Assembly: GCA_027924585.1 (NCBI GenBank)
Contig: BSBM01000191.1
Location: 2,728,001-2,792,000, forward strand
DNA: 64,000 bases
Direction of reading: 5' to 3'
Source of the DNA: Larix kaempferi
Taxonomy: Eukaryota; Streptophyta; Pinopsida; Pinales; Pinaceae
In this document: positions 1 through 12,000 of the stretch, piece by piece
Position numbering within the stretch: the first letter of the stretch is position 1
Layout: each line of letters opens with the position of its first letter
Position numbers and translations under genes: made by a program
Notes under the pieces: model-generated
Databases searched by the model: none
What the model was told of the DNA's origin: nothing
The model's input: the letters and a program-made list of their open reading frames with translations, nothing else

Positions 1-2960
1 CCAAATATGTTGAAAAACCCTCAATGTCCCCCCTTAATCATGCTTGCAGGCCTAGGCATCAAGGATGATGTCATCATTGCTCTGGCACCAAGGAGAGAGG
101 GTGTTGTGCAGAAAGGAGGCCAGGAGGGGTGCCTGGGGTGACTGGAAGAGGAGGCAAGTGCCTCTGAGTAGAGCGTTGTCACCTGTGTGGAGATCAAGAA
201 GGGGATTCATGTGACCTAGTGACCTACCCCTAGGAGCCCCAGACACCAACTGCAGGGCTACAAGACCTAAAATGAGGCAGTCAGCAATGCCACTAAGCCA
301 TAGTACTCCTAAAGGAAGAATCAAGGGGTTCGGCCATAACCATCCCTCAAAAGGTGTAGATAACACTCCCATCCTGGTCCTAGAGAAAAAAATGACCCCT
401 CTCCCTAGGCAGATATCTGAAAGTGAGCTAGTACTGGTACAGTGTAACACTCAGAATGGCCTAAAATCAGACATTGATGTTGCTCACCATACTGGATCCC
501 CAAATGTCCAATCACCTCCTAAATATAGCCCTATCTCGAAACCCAACGAAACCCACACAATAGGCAAATCTTCCATCTAGGTCCTCAAATATGAGATCAG
601 ATCGCTAATCGAATCACTCTCCAAAAGCTACTAAAAATAGCACTTTCTCAATTTGCCTAAAACCAAAACCCTGTGCACATCTCCCCAAAGGGTGTCCAAA
701 ACTATGATCAAATCATGCAAAATGACACAACTCACCCTAATCACACTCTTTGGGGGTCTTCGACCTCCCATACTTACTCTAAATACTACACTAAATCTAT
801 AAGTATGGGGCACCTATTGCTATTGCATCACCTATCCACATGTACCCATGATGTGTCCTTTGCATGTACCTATATAAAAATAACATGTCCAAGCTCTGTG
901 AGTATGTCCAACCATCTATCTTTAATAATAAAAACACGCGACCATGTGCCAAGTTTGAAAGGCACTCAACGAACTATCAATCCTACATCAATGGATCGAC
1001 TAGTCAATCCACCCCATAATGTACTCGCGAACCATCATTGTCAAATGGTGAACTCTGTAACAATGAGCTCACACCACATGATATCCATGAACATGTGTTG
1101 TAGATTAACACTTACATTTGTAAGGTCAAATGCAGTGTTAACAGGCTTGATATAAAATCTAACAAAAATTATATGCATGGCATCCAACATCGCACCCAAA
1201 TCCATGTGTAAATGCATACTACAAAAGCATCTATTCAAGTTTTTATGTATGTAATTATAATAAAGAATATAATAAGCATCCACCAATGTTGACTCACATC
1301 TTTTCATCTAAGAGTGAACCCAGTATACTTATTATGACTACATAGCATACAAAAGTTGAATCTTTATCAATGACAAGGACTAAGATATCCTATCATTGCT
1401 AGATAGAATGCACAAGCAAAGCCTTCAATAATTACATCAATAAATAATTCCATACAATGCCCACTAACACAAATATTCTCCTTACTAGTTTGGGGTGCTT
1501 GTTTGTGGATTGGTGATTGTTAAGGGCCTTACAATACAAAGACGGAACCCTTGCTTTCAGTAAAGCATGTGGCTAAAATCAATACTAACAATATAAATTT
1601 AATGCAAACATAGGATAAAAACAATTCTAAAAGCATCAACATTATCTAATCAACTTTGCTTATCATCATACACCTAAACATGCATAAATTCCAATCTAGA
1701 AACACCAAAATAACAACATAAACCTATGTAATGACTACCACAGCATATAACTGTAAGAAGATACCACATTTGGCACTTGATTGCCATACTGAATATTCCT
1801 TAACAAATTTGTTTCTGTAAACCCTAATTACAGCAAACCAAAAAACAAGAACAACAAAAATAAGAATAAATGAGTTAAGATTGTGCAAGATAGCAAATGG
1901 GTTGTTCTCAAAGCGAGATGGCTAATTCTGGGGCAAGCTGGAACCTTATAGGGTAAATCCCCAATAGAACAAGCCATTTAATACAATTATGAGGTCTGCA
2001 TGAAGTCAAAAGGAGGAAGATCAAACTCATTCTGATCCAATAAGAAAACTTGTAAAGCATTTATATATACAACTAGGTCCTGTGAACCATGTTCGCAGGA
2101 TTTCACCAAAGGTTCAATCAAAAAATGAAATCAACTTCACTAATGTCAGAGATCATTATATGGTAGGAGAGATCCACCTAGTGTGAGTACAGATTCAGAG
2201 ATTAGCAGCTTCTCCTTGTCCTCATCAGTAAGCAATGGCACCTCAAGACCTTGAACACATTCTCAAGGCACCTTCAGTCGTGACATTTTTCTAGGCTCTC
2301 AAGGTCTTGATAGGATTACTTTCTTCTCTGGGACTCCAAGCTTTGTATGTTTTTATTTTTCAATGGTAGACTTTAGATTCTAGGTCTTTGACCTCAAAGG
2401 TTAGCTATGTTTTTATCTGCACTCACGCCCCCACTATGTATTAATTATGATGTACCTAGCAGACCCTTTGACCTATTTATGGTCATTCATTGGACATTAC
2501 TAAAATTATCTTATCTTATATGCAAAAAGCAACACAACCTGGTGACTGCAAATTGTCAATTACGACCTAAATCCTAACAGAATGACATTTTACCTAAGAC
2601 CAACCAGAGCCAAACCACTCTCAAAAGATAGGGCCTATCCACCACAATGAAATAGATACAGCTAAACCATAGAAGGAAATGCAGTTTCCAATATTAGAAG
2701 CTAAGACACTACATTACTCAGCTGCCATGTAGGTTCACCTGACAATGAGTACAAAATATGGTCAAAGTCAAATTCACACCTGATTTTGTTATTTGTTTTA
2801 CTAGATTCAACAATAATGATAGTACATGGTTTGCAAAAATATCACTCAAAATAATATTTATCAAAATGCAACAATGTCTATATTTGGTAGATGCAATAAC
2901 ACCTTTTCACATAGGGCAGCAACTTGAATTTGTATTAAATCCGAATAATAAGTTGCTTAC
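1..2960 (-). other. Rab intron 5 (partial), no gene recognised
   Basis: This should be intron sequence of the Rab gene, because exon 5 ends at 2961 with a good donor and later exons are not found here. Several open frames exist (for example 272-580 plus and 52-450 minus) but none resembles a known family. On the minus strand at about 2280-2170 a short open stretch contains PLLTDEDKEKLL, with no match I recognise. The rest is AT-rich. Confidence 0.5.
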
Positions 2961-3032
2961 AATGATTCCATGAGCTCCTCGGTAATAACTGCTGGTAACA
3001 GTCTTGAATCGTTCTTGTCCTGCAGTATCCCA
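2961..3032 (-). CDS. RABD: Rab GTPase exon 5 (switch II)
   Basis: This 72-nt, phase-0 exon begins WDTAGQERF and ends [11 protein letters not shown]. The acceptor CATTTAG ends at 3033 and the donor GTAAGC starts at 2960. The DTAGQ catalytic glutamine is kept. It lies 9,853 bp from exon 4, but the reading phase and the protein sequence join perfectly. Confidence 0.88.
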
Positions 3033-6000
3033 CTAAATGAACAATGCAGATAAAATTTCCATACATTAGCAACAGAGCAGTATACCAAAAGTTTAAGTTA
3101 AGAAATTTACATAATAAATGCAAAATGGAATGAATAGATGAGTCGTACAATGAAACACCCCCAATTGTCAGATATTTTTGCCAGTATACTTCATTATTTC
3201 ATGATGCCAATAAATAATACTCCCTCGAAATGGGTTTTCTGGATAAGGCTCCTCGATGAATAAGTGATTGAAGGTGATCGATGTTTTTAGAGTTTCTTGT
3301 TAGCTCAACAAGCTTTTTCTGAACCTAAAAACTATTGTCTTTTGAGATGTGTAACCTGAAGCTGAATTTTTAAGGTTTTGCATCTTGCACATGCTTTAAT
3401 TAGTAGACAAATTAGCCTAGATTACCATCTTATAATCAACTTTTTTTATATGTTATAACTTACATGTATGTTCCTAAATGTATGTGATGCCGCAAAGAAA
3501 GAACTGATGTATGGAGTCATGGACCTGTTATCACCTATTTTGAACAAATAGCTGAATTTCTCGTGAGACACCAGTCTCATAAACATGATTCATGTTCATC
3601 GTCAGTGTTCAGAAATTTAGAAGTCTTTTCAAGGCAATTTTGCCACATTTGTAATAATTGCATGTTCATACCCCATAGGGAAAATGTAAAAAGTTGGTCT
3701 AAACGGGGTCCTTTTATAAAAGACTCGGCTATCCGTAGATTTAGCCATTTGGGGGATACTCTAGAGTGTTTTTTCCTTAGGAATTATGCGCTACTCATCA
3801 GTGATGTATAATCCCTGAGTTTTTCACTCAAACCTCCAAAGCTGGAGTATTTCCCATGGTAGTCAAAACCTAAGGTGGTTATTAGAGTCTTGCGTCTAGG
3901 ATTTTTTACGTGTTAGCCATCTCGATTGAGTCGTATGAAAATGCACTAGGTCTCCTAGGAGTTTCGTTCCATTCCGGCAAAAATAATTTTTTCATAAATT
4001 AGACCATTTTTTAATGGTTTAATTAAAAAATTTCAAAAAATGATAAAAACCTCATCCGGAGGCGAAATTAGGCATGGGGAGGTTCGTTTTGACGCTCAGA
4101 GCGTCTTCTTTACCCTAGTGCCAACTTTTCTAAGGTTTTGGGCGATTCCATCACCTCTGGGAGCAGTTTTTCACAATGTTCCCCCAAGGTTCCGAGACGG
4201 CGGGACGCGGGTGCGGGGAGACGCACATTCGGGACGTGTGGAGACCACCCCCAAATTTTAGAGAAATTCGGGGGGACGGCCGGACGCGAGAGTTATAAAA
4301 AAATTTTAAAATATTAAAAATATGCAAAATATAAATCCCAACAATAACAAACCATCCCATGCAAATTAGTGAATTACTAAACACTAGATTCATCATTGTG
4401 CAATCATGCAATGTAAATGCAAAGTTCAAACAAATTACACGATTCATCATAATTATATTAATATATAAATCTATGATGAACATGAAGTAAATACAACAGA
4501 TTTGAGCTTCAGACTAGATGAGGCTAATGTAAAAATTGACTCTTTGAAAATAAAGCTTGCTGATGTAAGAGAGAAAATAAATTCGCCTCCTCCTATGGTC
4601 CTACCAGTCAGCCAACAATTAAAGCAGAGACAATATCAACCCTGGAGCAAAAGGTGGAGGAGGAAGAGAGGGAATGCACAAAATGGAAGATGATAACATC
4701 TGGCAACTTAAGGAAAGCTGCTGAAATGAAAGATCTTGCAGACAAGAGGAAGGATGACCTCAGAGTTCAAGGGGAGAAACTGGGTAAAGCTGAGCAAAAA
4801 ATACATGAATTAAACAAGAATGTAGCTGTGTTACAAGGAGAAATAAGTGATTGGCGGGCCAGGCATGAGGAGGTACTAACAGAAGCTAGAATGGTAAAAC
4901 ATTGTCCTCAGTGAAAGAAATAACGTGGACAACAGTATTTAACAATTTTCCCAAAATTAGGTCCCACCTTCAATTCTTTTAGATTTTCATTCATTTTATC
5001 AAGAGGTCAAAAGTTATTTGGGAAAGTATCAATAAGTTATACAAGCCAGATATCATACTGCTAGGGTAGCAAGAACAATTGTGAACTCACTGACTCCAGA
5101 TCAATTAAAAGTTTTGCATATCCATGACAGAACGTCATCTCATATGGATATTGTAAAGCCCCTAGTCCAATGGATACAAATTTTTTCCGTGTTGCTTATT
5201 AATAATTAAAGTGGTTAGGAATCCCACCCCAGCACTTGACTGTCACAATGTGAAACTTACTGTGTGTTTGACAAGCTTAAAGTGTTCTGTTTACTTGTGA
5301 GGCTACTGCTGAGCGGCAATCTGTATTTCTTTGACAAACTGACCGTTTACTGTGGTTTAGCCTTGATGTATGTAATACCAGAAGTTCATGATCAATGTTT
5401 TCCCATAATGTATTAATTTTATGCTTGTCATTTAAGTAGCCATACATTAATGTTAACAAATAATAATGAATTCTCTGTGCATAATTCTATTTGCAAACAG
5501 TAGTAAAAACAAGCAAGGGAAGTTTGCTAGTTAATTAACTTCTGACCTGATTACAAATAGCCCCCTTTTCAACCAAATGCATATGAGAATGACCACGATC
5601 TGGCTGCCTGGAAATGTCCACTGCTGTTGGAAATGATGGTGGCATCCAACAAGAGAAGAAACCTCTCCAATGAATTGAAAGATCAGTAAGCAACTCTCCC
5701 AAACAGTAACAACAATATTCAGACCATCTTCTTCCTGTAGCGACCTCCTCCCAAGAAGATGTTCTCACTTTATAACAGCAGAAAGGTAAAATTGATCCAA
5801 ACTAATTACTGTAACAGCATTACACGATATTTCAGTTTTGAGTCTCGCCGGAGTTTCGGAGTTTCGGGCGGGACGCCCACAAGTCTCGGAGTTTCGGGCG
5901 GGACGCCCACAAGTCTCGGAGTTTCGGGCGGGACGCCCACAAGTCTCGCTGAAGTTTCGGAGTTTCGGGCGGGACGCCCACAAGTCTCGCCGCCCACCGA

Positions 6001-9000
6001 AACGTTTCGCTGTGCGTTTCGCCAAGTTTCGCCCAAAGCGGGACGTCCCGAAACGTTTCGCATGGAGTTTCGGAGTCCCCGGGACGCAAGAAACGCCGAA
6101 ACGCGTCCCCGACCCTTCGGGACGCGTCCCCGTGGAACACTGGTTTTTCATTATTTTGGGATTTAGTGGCCATAAAATGACAAAAACACATAAAAGACAA
6201 AATTCAAATAAGTCAAAAATTGAATTTTTTAACCATGGAAAAGATTGGGAGATTAAGCACATGTGAAATTGAAGTTTAATTATAATTTTGAATTTGAAGG
6301 GGATGACGTGAGCCATTTCCGTACGGCTCCCTCATGGGCACCCTCATGAATTGGATGATGTGGCTTTTGATAATTGGATTGGTGGGAGTGTATTAAATGG
6401 ATGGTAGGCACGGCCACCTAATGGCTCGGCTTCTATTAAACTCGAGTTCTCACGTGCTTTAACTCAAGACTTTGTCTCCTCCATGGTTCACGCCCTCTCC
6501 TCATGCTCACGCTTTCTCCAGGTGGCATTCACGTATATGCTTGATGAAGCATCCAAAGGTGGAGTGGGGGGCGCCTTGCCAAGGTGGAGGCCACCTCCCC
6601 ACTCACCATTGCTTCAAACTCGAGTTGTATGGTAGCTTATCACTCCAAGCTTGATTGGATTGAAGATTTGATTGAAATTCTGAATTATGTCAAGTGCTAT
6701 TGGCTCCATTCTATGCCAATTCGAATTAGGGTAGGGTGTGGCTATAGTTTGTTATATAATGAGGGCTTTTTTCCTCATTCCTCATGGATTTTGGAGCATA
6801 GAAACTCTGCACAACTTGTAATAATTTTTCTCAAGTGAATAAAGCATTTCGACTTTGGAGGTCTATTGGACTTGTCTTTTCAATGGTGGATACTCGTGTA
6901 TGAGGTGATATCTGCTTCTTGTTATTTAAATTTTGTTTCTTATGTGTGGATCAAACTACTAGCTTTAGAGGTTTATTTCTAAAACGTAAGATCTTCCATT
7001 TGTTTATTAAGTTGGATTTTTATATAAAGTTTGTTATGAATTTGAATGAATACAAGTATTCGGTTATATGAGTATTGATTTTGATCTTAACTTTCGTAGC
7101 ATACTAATGTTTGTTTGATCTCACTTGGTTGCAAAGTTTATTGTCATTCTAGCAAGTCTTGCCATTTGGAGAAGGGTGAGAGTTCGGTTGCATCGATCTC
7201 ATCTCCATCACTACAAGAAGTTTTTTCTAACATTTATCTTCATTTCAGGATCTACAAGTAGAGCTTGTTCCAAGCAAGAAAAACGAACTCAAGGACTTCT
7301 TCTTCAAAGCTCCATCCCCTTATTAAAAACACAAACTTGGTTACTTGTTACTTTGTGAGAAGCCTAGACCTATACTTTGCCCATCTTTTGGTCTTCTCCC
7401 ACTTCCATTCACTCCTCCATCTCATCTCCTTTCGTTTCACTCCTCTCTCTTTTTGTTTCCTCCTCCCTTTCGTCTCCCTTAGTTTTCCTCTCTCTCCCTT
7501 TCATTTCCTTCCAAGCCCTCTTCTCCTCTCGTTTTTCACTTCCTTCCCTCCTTCCATTCGCTTGCCACCCTTTTTTCCCTAAAACAAGACACAAAAAGAA
7601 CAAGCAATAAGATAGTTAGTACTTAGATCTCTTTGCATTTGCTAAGTAGAGTCTTACTTTTGATAAAAGTCAATAGTTTAAAAGTTAGATTGCTTTTTAT
7701 CTTAGTTTGCACTTCATTTTGTAATCCTAGATCTAGTTTTGTTTGATTGTGATAGTTTGTTTACTTTAGATCTCATATTTATAAAAGATAAAGATTGCAT
7801 ACAAAAACATTTCATTTTTATTATAGATTAGATCTCTTTTCTAGCATTTTAGGGAATAGTTTGTTTGCTGGTCCGTTTTACTATTTAAATCAATTTGAAT
7901 TAGAATCTCATGCTATTTCATGGTTTGGATCTCATTTTACAAGCTTAGACTTATCTAGTCCAAAGCTTGTTTTATTTTTCTAACACTAATGGGTGCATGA
8001 GTTTGTTGGTTCATTGTTTGCTATAGGTTGTGAGAAGAAAAAGAGCTTTTTTGGAAAGTGAAGCAAGAGAAGATTGAAACCAAGACCCTTTTTGAGACTA
8101 CCCAAAGTGAAAATTTTGAACCAAGAAAGACAAATAATATAAACACTCTCCTTATAAAAGGCCTTCAAGGGCTTCTAAGTTTAATTTTCTCATTTGTTGT
8201 TTTCATTTTTCTTAAAAGACCTTGCAAAGGTTAAAATCCCAAGGCATTTGTAAAGTTTAATAAAAAAGCTAAATGGACTATCTAGAGAGTTTTCGGGACT
8301 AGCGGTTCTAGTGGTCCACCTTGTTCGGAGGTAGATTCCACCTTTAGATAAATCTTGTTTGGTAGAACACTAAGTCTTCTTCAGTTATTATTATTGCAAT
8401 CATCTTGTTTCTTTTAAATATCAGTCATTTCAATTTCAGTTTCTTGAGCTTAATTCATGTTCTTTATGCCAAACTGCTTCTATTCTTAAAAAGAACTAAA
8501 GCCTCTTGAACTTGGCCAAATCCAAGTCAAAGAGCACTCTCTATCGGAGAGCATTCCCAATGCATCGACCTTGCATCAAGCATATAGATTAGTTTAAAAA
8601 AATCTTTTGAACTTCGTCATAAGACGAGGTCAAAAGTGCTCTCTGTCGGAGAGTTGAACAAGTGTGCTCTTAATAATTTCTAAAATCATTCCAACTCACA
8701 CCCCCATTAATTAATTTATCTTGGTCATTATCTAACACCCGTATGCTCTGCCAACCTATAAAGGTTGGGCTAGTACTCAGAAAGGTGTTAGATTTGATAA
8801 GTTGGATAACATAATAAAATTTTCACCCCACAACCAACGAACCGGCGTTGCTTTCGAGAATTACTGAGGTAGTTTCCTGAAACAGGTGGTGCCGAAATCC
8901 CACTATTAGACTCGGGCATGGTTAAATCATTGGATACTTACCCCTTTGAAATCTGGGTGGCTTCGACCTATTATCTAAGAGGTTACCAGTATACTATTTC

Positions 9001-12000
9001 CGGTTGGACGTATATCCTTGTTCCTTGACAGCCTAATAATCAAGACCATTAAAACTTTAAATTTACCAAGACAATTTGCACAACGATCTCACAAACAGCT
9101 ACCTTTCAAGACCCACATATTCAGCATCACATACTTGTTATTTTTCGACTCCACAAGGCACTGGTTATTTTAATATTATATCTTGATCAAGACCATTTGT
9201 CCTTGTGGTTTTACTTTATCTTGTGGATGCATTATTTAAACTTCAAGTCTTGAAGAGTACTGTCATTTTCAATATCTTATTTAGCAACGTGGATTGCATC
9301 TTATCTTGTTTATCCCATTTATAATTTGGTCTTATCACAAAAACTTCTAAACAACACCCATCCGCATCACTTCATCAAAAAACATTACAAAACATAAGAG
9401 CCTTAGTGAAACTCTTTGTAGGGACTACCCCCCCTTGGCTTCGTTAGGAGTTAGCCTAAACGGAGGAGCTGGGATTCAGGTGACAGTACCTGACTCATTG
9501 CTTGCCCCCAAGGCCACACCTCTCCCACTTGTAGTGAGGAGACAGCTTTCGAAAGATTTCCGCTGCTGGTGTGCATCTCGGCGGACAACAGGACCCAATT
9601 GCAGTCTCGTCATCATTCTTTCCACTCACACTTTTGTGTATGCCAACACTAAATAATAGAGAGGCATTTCTGATGCAATCGTATAAAAACAAAGCTTATT
9701 TAAGTATCACTATTCATCAATGTGTTAAATAGGAAATTTGTGATTTGCCCAAGAATGTGGAACGAGACTGACCAAGGATTGGGACTAAAAACTAGCAATA
9801 AATGAAGTGAAGCCATTAAAAGATCTCAGTATATAGAAATCAACTGATAAGCAAACAACAAAGCTTCCAATCGGGATTTCAGGCACTGTTACTGTTAATA
9901 CAGACAAATAACATAACAGTCAAGGAAAATAAAGTACCGATTCCATTTAACAACAGTATAAAACACAATCTTGTAAGGCACAGCAGTTAATATCCAGGGT
10001 CCCCCAACTCAGCCCAGATGGGTAAATGGTGCTTCTAAGAGAAACCCAGACCTAGCTGGGTCAGATGGAGTCTTCTGGGATCACCCTGGCAATATTGAAT
10101 ATCCTAAAGATAAACTATCAGTTCCTTCAGAATAGAACAAATAACAAAGCTGAATTCGAAGACCTCATTGTAGGAATAATGGAAGCCCAGAACGCAGGCT
10201 TCAGAAAGATCAACTTCGAGGGTAATTCAAAGTTGATAATAGACATTCAACAATCAATTTTTAGGCTCATCATTGGAAATAGCCAACCATGCAGCCTGGT
10301 CTAAAAGGGCAATCCAGGCATTGGAGGACTATCACTGATTCACTTCACTCGCATTAGAAGATCCACTAGCCAAGTGACGGATTGGCTTGCAAATCAGGAC
10401 ATATCCGCTAAAAGTAGCAATGTTTAGGTTGAGGTGGACCATACACGTGGTGGAGAGAGAAGGCTCAAAAGAGGAGATAAGTAGGCATATGACTCAACCC
10501 TCTTGACCCTTCTAAGTTCTTACCTAGCAGGCTGGGGCAGCAGGATACTTTATTTATGAAGGCTGCATTCTCTAGATATTTGACAGGATGACGGCATCAC
10601 CCCAAGGACATCCTGCTCAGGGCTATTAAAGCAGGCACCCCACGACCCCTGAAGGCTATTATCTTCATTTAATGTTAGCTCACTTCTTAAGTTGATGGAA
10701 AGGTGAGCACTCAGTATGCCTGGCTTTTCTTCACCTCAGTTTGGTTCCTCAGAAATGTGCAGCATGTCAGATTCAGGAAGATGGGTTTGAGTCTTTGACC
10801 ACAAGAGCAGCAGTAGCGACAGAGACTCAGCAAAGTAATGCATTCAAATCCAAGGAATGGTTCAGGTCTTTTATGTAGCAGCATGGACATCGAGAAAGCT
10901 TGTATGGGCTAACTTCTCCAACCCCGAAAAAATTAAAAATCCAAAGATAACTGTGGAGAAACTGTATTGTGCTTTATGCAAATTTGGGAGTTGACTCCAC
11001 CATAGATAAGATAAGATAGGATAATTTATTAATGTCCAACAAATGGCCACTGAAGTAGGTCAATGAGACTGTCAAATACAATGATGTCAATACAAAGTGA
11101 GTGTGCAAAGACTTCTATAAAAAGCAAGATGCAGAAAGTAAAGTGTTGATCTAAGTAAAGCCTGAGGAACAAACTCTGGAAAAACTCTGTTAGGCGAGCT
11201 AAATTTGAGGAGAAGACAGTAGCTCTGTTAGAGAATCTGGTGGTCCTGTACAGGACTTCAGACAAGGAGAAACAAGAGGATAGCTTCAAACGATAAATTT
11301 CGAGCACACTGATGTACCTGGTCAACTTCATGGCTAAGCAACGGCATCTGTCAACGTTGAGGAAGAGATAGCACCGCCAAGCTCAAAAAGGCACCATTCT
11401 GATGCATCACCTTTCATCGGGCCTCCTGTTTCTTTCTGAAGATATGAATTTGTCGGTCCCTGGTTAGTTAAGAGCTTTTCTGTGTTATAAGTTTGCTTTC
11501 TGGGTTCCGGTTTGAGTCCATGTTCTGTCTGGTATGGAAAGTTTAGATTTTCTGTAGTTTTATCTTTCAGTTTAAATATCACTTACGGGAATTTTGTAAA
11601 ATAGGACATAATGCACAGGCCCAGTTTTGGTTGTTTATAAGGGCAATCTGTGTGCACCCAGTTTCGAGTCTGTACCGGAACTGCAAACTGTCTGATGTAC
11701 CTGTAACTCAAAGCTATGAGGGTTTTTATGTACAAATATACGTTTTCTTTATTGCAAACAATTTAGAAATAAATTTTTTAAATTAAAAATTAGGAGCTTT
11801 TCTGTGATTATAAGTTTACTTTCTGGGTTCTGGTTTGCGTCCATGTTCTGTCTGGTATGAAAAGTTTAGCTTTTCTGTAGTTTTATCATTCAGTTTAATT
11901 ATCAGTTATGGCAATTTTGCATAATGGAGCATAATGTACAGGCCCAGTTTTGGTCATTTATAAGGGCAATCTGTGTGCGCCCAGTTTTGAGTCTACAGGA

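Noticed and set aside
1-2960. Remaining Rab exons (NKxD, SAK and C-terminal CC)
   Set aside because: Searched on the minus strand and not found; they are assumed to lie beyond the left edge.
5759-6316. Long overlapping open frames on both strands with repeated [10 protein letters not shown]-type residues
   Set aside because: They are produced by the 30-bp tandem repeat, whose length is a multiple of three, in a stretch with few A/T-rich stops. No start context, homology or codon bias supports a protein.
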